The position numbers and the translations under genes are program-made. A stretch of 64,000 nt of DNA from Phytophthora sp. 'mugwort' (lineage: Eukaryota > Oomycota > Peronosporomycetes > Peronosporales > Peronosporaceae): assembly GCA_033558025.1 (NCBI GenBank), contig JAUCEF010000013.1, positions 5,263,001 through 5,327,000 of the forward strand. The letters are read 5' to 3'. Of the stretch, positions 36,092 through 48,690 are shown one piece after another. Numbering within the stretch: the stretch's first letter is position 1; each line of letters begins with the position of its first letter. The notes beneath the pieces are model-generated. The model saw only the letters and a list, made by a program, of their open reading frames with translations. It had not been told where the DNA came from and did no database searches.

Positions 36092-36761
36092 AGACACTAA
36101 CCGCAATCGCACACCAGTCGACGCGCTCAATGCCTGCGTCATTACCCAACACGAACACGCAAACGACTACACACGAACCCACCACATGCATCGACTTGGA
36201 CCACAAACGTACACACACGCATTCAATCGCGTACGTTGCTGCAGCGATGTCTGTCCCCGCCTGCTATCGCCAACATGCAACACCACCGCTATCACGCATA
36301 CATGCGCACATTCTACTCACGTACGTAGTCGCGCAATACCTTACATTCCATCCTCATACACGGCTAGATCGATCGGTCGAATGTCGCCGCCTTCCAGTTG
36401 TGCGACGACCTGGAGTGCATCCAACAGGCTGGCAAGATCCGCATCATGTCGGGATGCATATTTAGCTGATAGTGCAACTGCCGCCTGTGGTGTGTCATGT
36501 GTCCACTGTTGCCTCGCTAGTAATGGTGCCGTTGGACGCTTCTCTTGCTTCCTGTTTGTTTCGCGATCGTTTCGACGTTGCGACCAGTCAGTCAGAACCT
36601 AGTCTGGACACCAACGATCGTAAATTGGCTAGGCGCTAGGAGAGTCCATATGCGGCCAGTGCGGGCGAGCGTTGTAGTGTTGATGGTAAGATGTGTGGAG
36701 GCGTAAAAGGTATGGTGACGTAAATACTGTGTGCATAGTAAAAATCAGTGGACACTGACAA

Positions 36762-36834
36762 TGGACACTGGGGGTATCGATCCCCCTACCTCCCGCATGC
36801 GAAGCGGGCGCTCTACCATTTGAGCTAAGCGCCC
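36762..36834 (-). tRNA. trnA-CGC: tRNA-Ala (CGC), copy 50
   Basis: T5, ccatat +; 5' flank C-A-C-A; 743 bp to copy 51. Confidence 0.97.
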
Positions 36835-37504
36835 AGACACTAACCGCAATCGCACACCAGTCGACGCGCTCAATGCCTGCGTCATTACCCAACACGAACA
36901 CGCAAACGACTACACACGAACCCACCACATGCATCGACTTGGACCACAAACGTACACACACGCATTCAATCGCGTACGTTGCTGCAGCGATGTCTGTCCC
37001 CGCCTGCTATCGCCAACATGCAACACCACCGCTATCACGCATACATGCGCACATTCTACTCACGTACGTAGTCGCGCAATACCTTACATTCCATCCTCAT
37101 ACACGGCTAGATCGATCGGTCGAATGTCGCCGCCTTCCAGTTGTGCGACGACCTGGAGTGCATCCAACAGGCTGGCAAGATCCGCATCATGTCGGGATGC
37201 ATATTTAGCTGATAGTGCAACTGCCGCCTGTGGTGTGTCATGTGTCCACTGTTGCCTCGCTAGTAATGGTGCCGTTGGACGCTTCTCTTGCTTCCTGTTT
37301 GTTTCGCGATCGTTTCGACGTTGCGACCAGTCAGTCAGAACCTAGTCTGGACACCAACGATCGTAAATTGGCTAGGCGCTAGGAGAGTCCATATGCGGCC
37401 AGTGCGGGCGAGCGTTGTAGTGTTGATGGTAAGATGTGTGGAGGCGTAAAAGGTATGGTGACGTAAATACTGTGTGCATAGTAAAAATCAGTGGACACTG
37501 ACAA

Positions 37505-37577
37505 TGGACACTGGGGGTATCGATCCCCCTACCTCCCGCATGCGAAGCGGGCGCTCTACCATTTGAGCTAAGCGCCC
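37505..37577 (-). tRNA. trnA-CGC: tRNA-Ala (CGC), copy 51
   Basis: T5, ccatat +; 5' flank C-A-C-A; 743 bp to copy 52. Confidence 0.97.
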
Positions 37578-38247
37578 AGACACTAACCGCAATCGCACAC
37601 CAGTCGACGCGCTCAATGCCTGCGTCATTACCCAACACGAACACGCAAACGACTACACACGAACCCACCACATGCATCGACTTGGACCACAAACGTACAC
37701 ACACGCATTCAATCGCGTACGTTGCTGCAGCGATGTCTGTCCCCGCCTGCTATCGCCAACATGCAACACCACCGCTATCACGCATACATGCGCACATTCT
37801 ACTCACGTACGTAGTCGCGCAATACCTTACATTCCATCCTCATACACGGCTAGATCGATCGGTCGAATGTCGCCGCCTTCCAGTTGTGCGACGACCTGGA
37901 GTGCATCCAACAGGCTGGCAAGATCCGCATCATGTCGGGATGCATATTTAGCTGATAGTGCAACTGCCGCCTGTGGTGTGTCATGTGTCCACTGTTGCCT
38001 CGCTAGTAATGGTGCCGTTGGACGCTTCTCTTGCTTCCTGTTTGTTTCGCGATCGTTTCGACGTTGCGACCAGTCAGTCAGAACCTAGTCTGGACACCAA
38101 CGATCGTAAATTGGCTAGGCGCTAGGAGAGTCCATATGCGGCCAGTGCGGGCGAGCGTTGTAGTGTTGATGGTAAGATGTGTGGAGGCGTAAAAGGTATG
38201 GTGACGTAAATACTGTGTGCATAGTAAAAATCAGTGGACACTGACAA

Positions 38248-38320
38248 TGGACACTGGGGGTATCGATCCCCCTACCTCCCGCATGCGAAGCGGGCGCTCT
38301 ACCATTTGAGCTAAGCGCCC
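38248..38320 (-). tRNA. trnA-CGC: tRNA-Ala (CGC), copy 52
   Basis: T5, ccatat +; 5' flank C-A-C-A; 743 bp to copy 53. Confidence 0.97.
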
Positions 38321-38990
38321 AGACACTAACCGCAATCGCACACCAGTCGACGCGCTCAATGCCTGCGTCATTACCCAACACGAACACGCAAACGACTACA
38401 CACGAACCCACCACATGCATCGACTTGGACCACAAACGTACACACACGCATTCAATCGCGTACGTTGCTGCAGCGATGTCTGTCCCCGCCTGCTATCGCC
38501 AACATGCAACACCACCGCTATCACGCATACATGCGCACATTCTACTCACGTACGTAGTCGCGCAATACCTTACATTCCATCCTCATACACGGCTAGATCG
38601 ATCGGTCGAATGTCGCCGCCTTCCAGTTGTGCGACGACCTGGAGTGCATCCAACAGGCTGGCAAGATCCGCATCATGTCGGGATGCATATTTAGCTGATA
38701 GTGCAACTGCCGCCTGTGGTGTGTCATGTGTCCACTGTTGCCTCGCTAGTAATGGTGCCGTTGGACGCTTCTCTTGCTTCCTGTTTGTTTCGCGATCGTT
38801 TCGACGTTGCGACCAGTCAGTCAGAACCTAGTCTGGACACCAACGATCGTAAATTGGCTAGGCGCTAGGAGAGTCCATATGCGGCCAGTGCGGGCGAGCG
38901 TTGTAGTGTTGATGGTAAGATGTGTGGAGGCGTAAAAGGTATGGTGACGTAAATACTGTGTGCATAGTAAAAATCAGTGGACACTGACAA

Positions 38991-39063
38991 TGGACACTGG
39001 GGGTATCGATCCCCCTACCTCCCGCATGCGAAGCGGGCGCTCTACCATTTGAGCTAAGCGCCC
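38991..39063 (-). tRNA. trnA-CGC: tRNA-Ala (CGC), copy 53
   Basis: T5, ccatat +; 5' flank C-A-C-A; 743 bp to copy 54. Confidence 0.97.
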
Positions 39064-39733
39064 AGACACTAACCGCAATCGCACACCAGTCGACGCGCTC
39101 AATGCCTGCGTCATTACCCAACACGAACACGCAAACGACTACACACGAACCCACCACATGCATCGACTTGGACCACAAACGTACACACACGCATTCAATC
39201 GCGTACGTTGCTGCAGCGATGTCTGTCCCCGCCTGCTATCGCCAACATGCAACACCACCGCTATCACGCATACATGCGCACATTCTACTCACGTACGTAG
39301 TCGCGCAATACCTTACATTCCATCCTCATACACGGCTAGATCGATCGGTCGAATGTCGCCGCCTTCCAGTTGTGCGACGACCTGGAGTGCATCCAACAGG
39401 CTGGCAAGATCCGCATCATGTCGGGATGCATATTTAGCTGATAGTGCAACTGCCGCCTGTGGTGTGTCATGTGTCCACTGTTGCCTCGCTAGTAATGGTG
39501 CCGTTGGACGCTTCTCTTGCTTCCTGTTTGTTTCGCGATCGTTTCGACGTTGCGACCAGTCAGTCAGAACCTAGTCTGGACACCAACGATCGTAAATTGG
39601 CTAGGCGCTAGGAGAGTCCATATGCGGCCAGTGCGGGCGAGCGTTGTAGTGTTGATGGTAAGATGTGTGGAGGCGTAAAAGGTATGGTGACGTAAATACT
39701 GTGTGCATAGTAAAAATCAGTGGACACTGACAA

Positions 39734-39806
39734 TGGACACTGGGGGTATCGATCCCCCTACCTCCCGCATGCGAAGCGGGCGCTCTACCATTTGAGCTAA
39801 GCGCCC
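39734..39806 (-). tRNA. trnA-CGC: tRNA-Ala (CGC), copy 54
   Basis: T5, ccatat +; 5' flank C-A-C-A; 743 bp to copy 55. Confidence 0.97.
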
Positions 39807-40476
39807 AGACACTAACCGCAATCGCACACCAGTCGACGCGCTCAATGCCTGCGTCATTACCCAACACGAACACGCAAACGACTACACACGAACCCACCAC
39901 ATGCATCGACTTGGACCACAAACGTACACACACGCATTCAATCGCGTACGTTGCTGCAGCGATGTCTGTCCCCGCCTGCTATCGCCAACATGCAACACCA
40001 CCGCTATCACGCATACATGCGCACATTCTACTCACGTACGTAGTCGCGCAATACCTTACATTCCATCCTCATACACGGCTAGATCGATCGGTCGAATGTC
40101 GCCGCCTTCCAGTTGTGCGACGACCTGGAGTGCATCCAACAGGCTGGCAAGATCCGCATCATGTCGGGATGCATATTTAGCTGATAGTGCAACTGCCGCC
40201 TGTGGTGTGTCATGTGTCCACTGTTGCCTCGCTAGTAATGGTGCCGTTGGACGCTTCTCTTGCTTCCTGTTTGTTTCGCGATCGTTTCGACGTTGCGACC
40301 AGTCAGTCAGAACCTAGTCTGGACACCAACGATCGTAAATTGGCTAGGCGCTAGGAGAGTCCATATGCGGCCAGTGCGGGCGAGCGTTGTAGTGTTGATG
40401 GTAAGATGTGTGGAGGCGTAAAAGGTATGGTGACGTAAATACTGTGTGCATAGTAAAAATCAGTGGACACTGACAA

Positions 40477-40549
40477 TGGACACTGGGGGTATCGATCCCC
40501 CTACCTCCCGCATGCGAAGCGGGCGCTCTACCATTTGAGCTAAGCGCCC
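40477..40549 (-). tRNA. trnA-CGC: tRNA-Ala (CGC), copy 55
   Basis: T5, ccatat +; 5' flank C-A-C-A; 743 bp to copy 56. Last of the 14 alike copies. Confidence 0.97.
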
Positions 40550-41219
40550 AGACACTAACCGCAATCGCACACCAGTCGACGCGCTCAATGCCTGCGTCAT
40601 TACCCAACACGAACACGCAAACGACTACACACGAACCCACCACATGCATCGACTTGGACCACAAACGTACACACACGCATTCAATCGCGTACGTTGCTGC
40701 AGCGATGTCTGTCCCCGCCTGCTATCGCCAACATGCAACACCACCGCTATCACGCATACATGCGCACATTCTACTCACGTACGTAGTCGCGCAATACCTT
40801 ACATTCCATCCTCATACACGGCTAGATCGATCGGTCGAATGTCGCCGCCTTCCAGTTGTGCGACGACCTGGAGTGCATCCAACAGGCTGGCAAGATCCGC
40901 ATCATGTCGGGATGCATATTTAGCTGATAGTGCAACTGCCGCCTGTGGTGTGTCATGTGTCCACTGTTGCCTCGCTAGTAATGGTGCCGTTGGACGCTTC
41001 TCTTGCTTCCTGTTTGTTTCGCGATCGTTTCGACGTTGCGACCAGTCAGTCAGAACCTAGTCTGGACACCAACGATCGTAAATTGGCTAGGCGCTAGGAG
41101 AGTCCATATGCGGCCAGTGCGGGCGAGCGTTGTAGTGTTGATGGTAAGATGTGTGGAGGCGTAAAAGGTATGGTGACGTAAATACTGTGTGCATAGTAAA
41201 AATCAGTGGACACTGACAA

Positions 41220-41292
41220 TGGACACTGGGGGTATCGATCCCCCTACCTCCCGCATGCGAAGCGGGCGCTCTACCATTTGAGCTAAGCGCCC
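41220..41292 (-). tRNA. trnA-CGC: tRNA-Ala (CGC), copy 56
   Basis: T5, ccatat +; 5' flank T-A-C-A, an isolated T at -17 inside the homogeneous block; 743 bp to copy 57. Confidence 0.97.
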
Positions 41293-41962
41293 AGACACTA
41301 ACCGCAATTGCACACCAGTCGACGCGCTCAATGCCTGCGTCATTACCCAACACGAACACGCAAACGACTACACACGAACCCACCACATGCATCGACTTGG
41401 ACCACAAACGTACACACACGCATTCAATCGCGTACGTTGCTGCAGCGATGTCTGTCCCCGCCTGCTATCGCCAACATGCAACACCACCGCTATCACGCAT
41501 ACATGCGCACATTCTACTCACGTACGTAGTCGCGCAATACCTTACATTCCATCCTCATACACGGCTAGATCGATCGGTCGAATGTCGCCGCCTTCCAGTT
41601 GTGCGACGACCTGGAGTGCATCCAACAGGCTGGCAAGATCCGCATCATGTCGGGATGCATATTTAGCTGATAGTGCAACTGCCGCCTGTGGTGTGTCATG
41701 TGTCCACTGTTGCCTCGCTAGTAATGGTGCCGTTGGACGCTTCTCTTGCTTCCTGTTTGTTTCGCGATCGTTTCGACGTTGCGACCAGTCAGTCAGAACC
41801 TAGTCTGGACACCAACGATCGTAAATTGGCTAGGCGCTAGGAGAGTCCATATGCGGCCAGTGCGGGCGAGCGTTGTAGTGTTGATGGTAAGATGTGTGGA
41901 GGCGTAAAAGGTATGGTGACGTAAATACTGTGTGCATAGTAAAAATCAGTGGACACTGACAA

Positions 41963-42035
41963 TGGACACTGGGGGTATCGATCCCCCTACCTCCCGCATG
42001 CGAAGCGGGCGCTCTACCATTTGAGCTAAGCGCCC
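41963..42035 (-). tRNA. trnA-CGC: tRNA-Ala (CGC), copy 57
   Basis: T5, ccatat +; 5' flank C-A-C-A; 743 bp to copy 58. Confidence 0.97.
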
Positions 42036-42705
42036 AGACACTAACCGCAATCGCACACCAGTCGACGCGCTCAATGCCTGCGTCATTACCCAACACGAAC
42101 ACGCAAACGACTACACACGAACCCACCACATGCATCGACTTGGACCACAAACGTACACACACGCATTCAATCGCGTACGTTGCTGCAGCGATGTCTGTCC
42201 CCGCCTGCTATCGCCAACATGCAACACCACCGCTATCACGCATACATGCGCACATTCTACTCACGTACGTAGTCGCGCAATACCTTACATTCCATCCTCA
42301 TACACGGCTAGATCGATCGGTCGAATGTCGCCGCCTTCCAGTTGTGCGACGACCTGGAGTGCATCCAACAGGCTGGCAAGATCCGCATCATGTCGGGATG
42401 CATATTTAGCTGATAGTGCAACTGCCGCCTGTGGTGTGTCATGTGTCCACTGTTGCCTCGCTAGTAATGGTGCCGTTGGACGCTTCTCTTGCTTCCTGTT
42501 TGTTTCGCGATCGTTTCGACGTTGCGACCAGTCAGTCAGAACCTAGTCTGGACACCAACGATCGTAAATTGGCTAGGCGCTAGGAGAGTCCATATGCGGC
42601 CAGTGCGGGCGAGCGTTGTAGTGTTGATGGTAAGATGTGTGGAGGCGTAAAAGGTATGGTGACGTAAATACTGTGTGCATAGTAAAAATCAGTGGACACT
42701 GACAG

Positions 42706-42778
42706 TGGACACTGGGGGTATCGATCCCCCTACCTCCCGCATGCGAAGCGGGCGCTCTACCATTTGAGCTAAGCGCCC
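42706..42778 (-). tRNA. trnA-CGC: tRNA-Ala (CGC), copy 58
   Basis: T5, ccatat +; 5' flank C-A-C-A. The base directly 3' of the discriminator differs (plus-strand a to g at 42,705), which makes the acceptor-end sequence and its trailer duplicate identical over 11 nt. 742 bp to copy 59; the following spacer has cctatgg. Confidence 0.97.
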
Positions 42779-43448
42779 AGACACTAACCGCAATCGCACA
42801 CCAGTCGACGCGCTCAATGCCTGCGTCATTACCCAACACGAACACGCAAACGACTACACACGAACCCACCACATGCATCGACTTGGACCACAAACGTACA
42901 CACACGCATTCAATCGCGTACGTTGCTGCAGCGATGTCTGTCCCCGCCTGCTATCGCCAACATGCAACACCACCGCTATCACGCATACATGCGCACATTC
43001 TACTCACGTACGTAGTCGCGCAATACCTTACATTCCATCCTCATACACGGCTAGATCGATCGGTCGAATGTCGCCGCCTTCCAGTTGTGCGACGACCTGG
43101 AGTGCATCCAACAGGCTGGCAAGATCCGCATCATGTCGGGATGCATATTTAGCTGATAGTGCAACTGCCGCCTATGGTGTGTCATGTGTCCACTGTTGCC
43201 TCGCTAGTAATGGTGCCGTTGGACGCTTCTCTTGCTTCCTGTTTGTTTCGCGATCGTTTCGACGTTGCGACCAGTCAGTCAGAACCTAGTCTGGACACCA
43301 ACGATCGTAAATTGGCTAGGCGCTAGGAGAGTCCATATGCGGCCAGTGCGGGCGAGCGTTGTAGTGTTGATGGTAAGATGTGTGGAGGCGTAAAAGGTAT
43401 GGTGACGTAAATACTGTGTGCATAGTAAAAATCAGTGGACACTGACAA

Positions 43449-43520
43449 TGGACACTGGGGGTATCGATCCCCTACCTCCCGCATGCGAAGCGGGCGCTCT
43501 ACCATTTGAGCTAAGCGCCC
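43449..43520 (-). tRNA. trnA-CGC: tRNA-Ala (CGC), copy 59, T-stem deletion variant (72 nt)
   Basis: One of the five G residues at tRNA positions 49-53 is missing (only four C on the plus strand at 43,469-43,472). The T stem becomes four G:C pairs, with an A opposite C65 if the variable loop shortens to four nt. The rest of the body, including the anticodon and G3:U70, is intact. T5, ccatat +; 5' flank C-G-C-A, the first G at -25; 737 bp to copy 60. The T loop and B-box core survive, so it may be transcribed, but folding is weakened. The following spacer has a private c to t at 43,736. A sequencing homopolymer error is the main alternative. Confidence 0.85.
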
Positions 43521-44184
43521 AGACACTAACCGCAATCGCACACCGGTCGACGCGCTCAATGCCTGCGTCATTACCCAACACGAACACGCAAACGACTACA
43601 CACGAACCCACCACATGCATCGACTTGGACCACAAACGTACACACACGCATTCAATCGCGTACGTTGCTGCAGCGATGTCTGTCCCCGCCTGCTATCGCC
43701 AACATGCAACACCACCGCTATCACGCATACATGCGTACATTCTACTCACGTACGTAGTCGCGCAATACCTTACATTCCATCCTCATACACGGCTAGATCG
43801 ATCGGTCGAATGTCGCCGCCTTCCAGTTGTGCGACGACCTGGAGTGCATCCAACAGGCTGGCAAGATCCGCATCATGTCGGGATGCATATTTAGCTGATA
43901 GTGCAACTGCCGCCTGTGGTGTGTCATGTGTCCACTGTTGCCTCGCTAGTAATGGTGCCGTTGGACGCTTCTCTTGCTTCCTGTTTGTTTCGCGATCGTT
44001 TCGACGTTGCGACCAGTCAGTCAGAACCTAGTCTGGACACCAACGATCGTAAATTGGCTAGGCGCTAGGAGAGTGCGGCCAGTGCGGGCGAGCGTTGTAG
44101 TGTTGATGGTAAGATGTGTGGAGGCGTAAAAGGTATGGTGACGTAAATACTGTGTGCATAGTAAAAATCAGTGGACACTGACAA

Positions 44185-44257
44185 TGGACACTGGGGGTAT
44201 CGATCCCCCTACCTCCCGCATGCGAAGCGGGCGCTCTACCATTTGAGCTAAGCGCCC
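44185..44257 (-). tRNA. trnA-CGC: tRNA-Ala (CGC), copy 60
   Basis: T5 with ccatat -; 5' flank T-A-C-A; 737 bp to copy 61. Confidence 0.97.
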
Positions 44258-44921
44258 AGACACTAACCGCAATTGCACACCAGTCGACGCGCTCAATGCC
44301 TGCGTCATTACCCAACACGAACACGCAAACGACTACACACGAACCCACCACATGCATCGACTTGGACCACAAACGTACACACACGCATTCAATCGCGTAC
44401 GTTGCTGCAGCGATGTCTGTCCCCGCCTGCTATCGCCAACATGCAACACCACCGCTATCACGCATACATGCGCACATTCTACTCACGTACGTAGTCGCGC
44501 AATACCTTACATTCCATCCTCATACACGGCTAGATCGATCGGTCGAATGTCGCCGCCTTCCAGTTGTGCGACGACCTGGAGTGCATCCAACAGGCTGGCA
44601 AGATCCGCATCATGTCGGGATGCATATTTAGCTGATAGTGCAACTGCCGCCTGTGGTGTGTCATGTGTCCACTGTTGCCTCGCTAGTAATGGTGCCGTTG
44701 GACGCTTCTCTTGCTTCCTGTTTGTTTCGCGATCGTTTCGACGTTGCGACCAGTCAGTCAGAACCTAGTCTGGACACCAACGATCGTAAATTGGCTAGGC
44801 GCTAGGAGAGTGCGGCCAGTGCGGGCGAGCGTTGTAGTGTTGATGGTAAGATGTGTGGAGGCGTAAAAGGTATGGTGACGTAAATACTGTGTGCATAGTA
44901 AAAATCAGTGGACACTGACAA

Positions 44922-44994
44922 TGGACACTGGGGGTATCGATCCCCCTACCTCCCGCATGCGAAGCGGGCGCTCTACCATTTGAGCTAAGCGCCC
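44922..44994 (-). tRNA. trnA-CGC: tRNA-Ala (CGC), copy 61
   Basis: T5 with ccatat -; 5' flank C-G-C-A; 737 bp to copy 62. Confidence 0.97.
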
Positions 44995-45658
44995 AGACAC
45001 TAACCGCAATCGCACACCGGTCGACGCGCTCAATGCCTGCGTCATTACCCAACACGAACACGCAAACGACTACACACGAACCCACCACATGCATCGACTT
45101 GGACCACAAACGTACACACACGCATTCAATCGCGTACGTTGCTGCAGCGATGTCTGTCCCCGCCTGCTATCGCCAACATGCAACACCACCGCTATCACGC
45201 ATACATGCGCACATTCTACTCACGTACGTAGTCGCGCAATACCTTACATTCCATCCTCATACACGGCTAGATCGATCGGTCGAATGTCGCCGCCTTCCAG
45301 TTGTGCGACGACCTGGAGTGCATCCAACAGGCTGGCAAGATCCGCATCATGTCGGGATGCATATTTAGCTGATAGTGCAACTGCCGCCTGTGGTGTGTCA
45401 TGTGTCCACTGTTGCCTCGCTAGTAATGGTGCCGTTGGACGCTTCTCTTGCTTCCTGTTTGTTTCGCGATCGTTTCGACGTTGCGACCAGTCAGTCAGAA
45501 CCTAGTCTGGACACCAACGATCGTAAATTGGCTAGGCGCTAGGAGAGTGCGGCCAGTGCGGGCGAGCGTTGTAGTGTTGATGGTAAGATGTGTGGAGGCG
45601 TAAAAGGTATGGTGACGTAAATACTGTGTGCATAGTAAAAATCAGTGGACACTGACAA

Positions 45659-45731
45659 TGGACACTGGGGGTATCGATCCCCCTACCTCCCGCATGCGAA
45701 GCGGGCGCTCTACCATTTGAGCTAAGCGCCC
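45659..45731 (-). tRNA. trnA-CGC: tRNA-Ala (CGC), copy 62
   Basis: T5 with ccatat -; 5' flank T-A-C-A; 737 bp to copy 63. Confidence 0.97.
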
Positions 45732-46395
45732 AGACACTAACCGCAATTGCACACCAGTCGACGCGCTCAATGCCTGCGTCATTACCCAACACGAACACGC
45801 AAACGACTACACACGAACCCACCACATGCATCGACTTGGACCACAAACGTACACACACGCATTCAATCGCGTACGTTGCTGCAGCGATGTCTGTCCCCGC
45901 CTGCTATCGCCAACATGCAACACCACCGCTATCACGCATACATGCGCACATTCTACTCACGTACGTAGTCGCGCAATACCTTACATTCCATCCTCATACA
46001 CGGCTAGATCGATCGGTCGAATGTCGCCGCCTTCCAGTTGTGCGACGACCTGGAGTGCATCCAACAGGCTGGCAAGATCCGCATCATGTCGGGATGCATA
46101 TTTAGCTGATAGTGCAACTGCCGCCTGTGGTGTGTCATGTGTCCACTGTTGCCTCGCTAGTAATGGTGCCGTTGGACGCTTCTCTTGCTTCCTGTTTGTT
46201 TCGCGATCGTTTCGACGTTGCGACCAGTCAGTCAGAACCTAGTCTGGACACCAACGATCGTAAATTGGCTAGGCGCTAGGAGAGTGCGGCCAGTGCGGGC
46301 GAGCGTTGTAGTGTTGATGGTAAGATGTGTGGAGGCGTAAAAGGTATGGTGACGTAAATACTGTGTGCATAGTAAAAATCAGTGGACACTGACAA

Positions 46396-46468
46396 TGGAC
46401 ACTGGGGGTATCGATCCCCCTACCTCCCGCATGCGAAGCGGGCGCTCTACCATTTGAGCTAAGCGCCC
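46396..46468 (-). tRNA. trnA-CGC: tRNA-Ala (CGC), copy 63
   Basis: T5 with ccatat -; 5' flank C-G-C-A; 743 bp to copy 64. Following spacer has cctatgg. Confidence 0.97.
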
Positions 46469-47138
46469 AGACACTAACCGCAATCGCACACCGGTCGACG
46501 CGCTCAATGCCTGCGTCATTACCCAACACGAACACGCAAACGACTACACACGAACCCACCACATGCATCGACTTGGACCACAAACGTACACACACGCATT
46601 CAATCGCGTACGTTGCTGCAGCGATGTCTGTCCCCGCCTGCTATCGCCAACATGCAACACCACCGCTATCACGCATACATGCGCACATTCTACTCACGTA
46701 CGTAGTCGCGCAATACCTTACATTCCATCCTCATACACGGCTAGATCGATCGGTCGAATGTCGCCGCCTTCCAGTTGTGCGACGACCTGGAGTGCATCCA
46801 ACAGGCTGGCAAGATCCGCATCATGTCGGGATGCATATTTAGCTGATAGTGCAACTGCCGCCTATGGTGTGTCATGTGTCCACTGTTGCCTCGCTAGTAA
46901 TGGTGCCGTTGGACGCTTCTCTTGCTTCCTGTTTGTTTCGCGATCGTTTCGACGTTGCGACCAGTCAGTCAGAACCTAGTCTGGACACCAACGATCGTAA
47001 ATTGGCTAGGCGCTAGGAGAGTCCATATGCGGCCAGTGCGGGCGAGCGTTGTAGTGTTGATGGTAAGATGTGTGGAGGCGTAAAAGGTATGGTGACGTAA
47101 ATACTGTGTGCATAGTAAAAATCAGTGGACACTGACAA

Positions 47139-47211
47139 TGGACACTGGGGGTATCGATCCCCCTACCTCCCGCATGCGAAGCGGGCGCTCTACCATTTGA
47201 GCTAAGCGCCC
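47139..47211 (-). tRNA. trnA-CGC: tRNA-Ala (CGC), copy 64
   Basis: T5, ccatat +; 5' flank T-A-C-A; 737 bp to copy 65. Confidence 0.97.
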
Positions 47212-47875
47212 AGACACTAACCGCAATTGCACACCAGTCGACGCGCTCAATGCCTGCGTCATTACCCAACACGAACACGCAAACGACTACACACGAACCC
47301 ACCACATGCATCGACTTGGACCACAAACGTACACACACGCATTCAATCGCGTACGTTGCTGCAGCGATGTCTGTCCCCGCCTGCTATCGCCAACATGCAA
47401 CACCACCGCTATCACGCATACATGCGCACATTCTACTCACGTACGTAGTCGCGCAATACCTTACATTCCATCCTCATACACGGCTAGATCGATCGGTCGA
47501 ATGTCGCCGCCTTCCAGTTGTGCGACGACCTGGAGTGCATCCAACAGGCTGGCAAGATCCGCATCATGTCGGGATGCATATTTAGCTGATAGTGCAACTG
47601 CCGCCTGTGGTGTGTCATGTGTCCACTGTTGCCTCGCTAGTAATGGTGCCGTTGGACGCTTCTCTTGCTTCCTGTTTGTTTCGCGATCGTTTCGACGTTG
47701 CGACCAGTCAGTCAGAACCTAGTCTGGACACCAACGATCGTAAATTGGCTAGGCGCTAGGAGAGTGCGGCCAGTGCGGGCGAGCGTTGTAGTGTTGATGG
47801 TAAGATGTGTGGAGGCGTAAAAGGTATGGTGACGTAAATACTGTGTGCATAGTAAAAATCAGTGGACACTGACAA

Positions 47876-47948
47876 TGGACACTGGGGGTATCGATCCCCC
47901 TACCTCCCGCATGCGAAGCGGGCGCTCTACCATTTGAGCTAAGCGCCC
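47876..47948 (-). tRNA. trnA-CGC: tRNA-Ala (CGC), copy 65
   Basis: T5 with ccatat -; 5' flank C-A-C-A; 742 bp to copy 66. Following spacer has cctatgg. Confidence 0.97.
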
Positions 47949-48617
47949 AGACACTAACCGCAATCGCACACCAGTCGACGCGCTCAATGCCTGCGTCATT
48001 ACCCAACACGAACACGCAAACGACTACACACGAACCCACCACATGCATCGACTTGGACCACAAACGTACACACACGCATTCAATCGCGTACGTTGCTGCA
48101 GCGATGTCTGTCCCCGCCTGCTATCGCCAACATGCAACACCACCGCTATCACGCATACATGCGCACATTCTACTCACGTACGTAGTCGCGCAATACCTTA
48201 CATTCCATCCTCATACACGGCTAGATCGATCGGTCGAATGTCGCCGCCTTCCAGTTGTGCGACGACCTGGAGTGCATCCAACAGGCTGGCAAGATCCGCA
48301 TCATGTCGGGATGCATATTTAGCTGATAGTGCAACTGCCGCCTATGGTGTGTCATGTGTCCACTGTTGCCTCGCTAGTAATGGTGCCGTTGGACGCTTCT
48401 CTTGCTTCCTGTTTGTTTCGCGATCGTTTCGACGTTGCGACCAGTCAGTCAGAACCTAGTCTGGATACCAACGATCGTAAATTGGCTAGGCGCTAGGAGA
48501 GTCCATATGCGGCCAGTGCGGGCGAGCGTTGTAGTGTTGATGGTAAGATGTGTGGAGGCGTAAAAGGTATGGTGACGTAAATACTGTGTGCATAGTAAAA
48601 TCAGTGGACACTGACAA

Positions 48618-48690
48618 TGGACACTGGGGGTATCGATCCCCCTACCTCCCGCATGCGAAGCGGGCGCTCTACCATTTGAGCTAAGCGCCC
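48618..48690 (-). tRNA. trnA-CGC: tRNA-Ala (CGC), copy 66
   Basis: T4 with ccatat +; 5' flank C-G-C-A; 743 bp to copy 67. Following spacer has cctatgg. Confidence 0.97.

Larger units (their letters stand above)
25464..42704. repeat. Homogeneous block of 743-bp units (copies 35-58)
   Basis: All spacings from copy 34 to copy 58 are exactly 743 bp, and all these units carry T5, ccatat +, ccatcc and ggacacc. Only the -17 site varies, with T at copies 39-41 and 56. Copies 42-55 agree at every site I tracked. This contrasts with the mosaic on both sides and suggests recent expansion or strong homogenisation here. Confidence 0.85.
43545..46493. repeat. Dimeric higher-order repeat, period 1,474 bp
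   Basis: Units with 5' flank C-G-C-A (43,545; 45,019; 46,493) alternate with units carrying T-A-C-A (copies 60, 62 and 64). Each unit is 737 bp, with the combination T5 and ccatat - that is absent left of 43 kb. A two-unit block has therefore been amplified. Confidence 0.7.
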
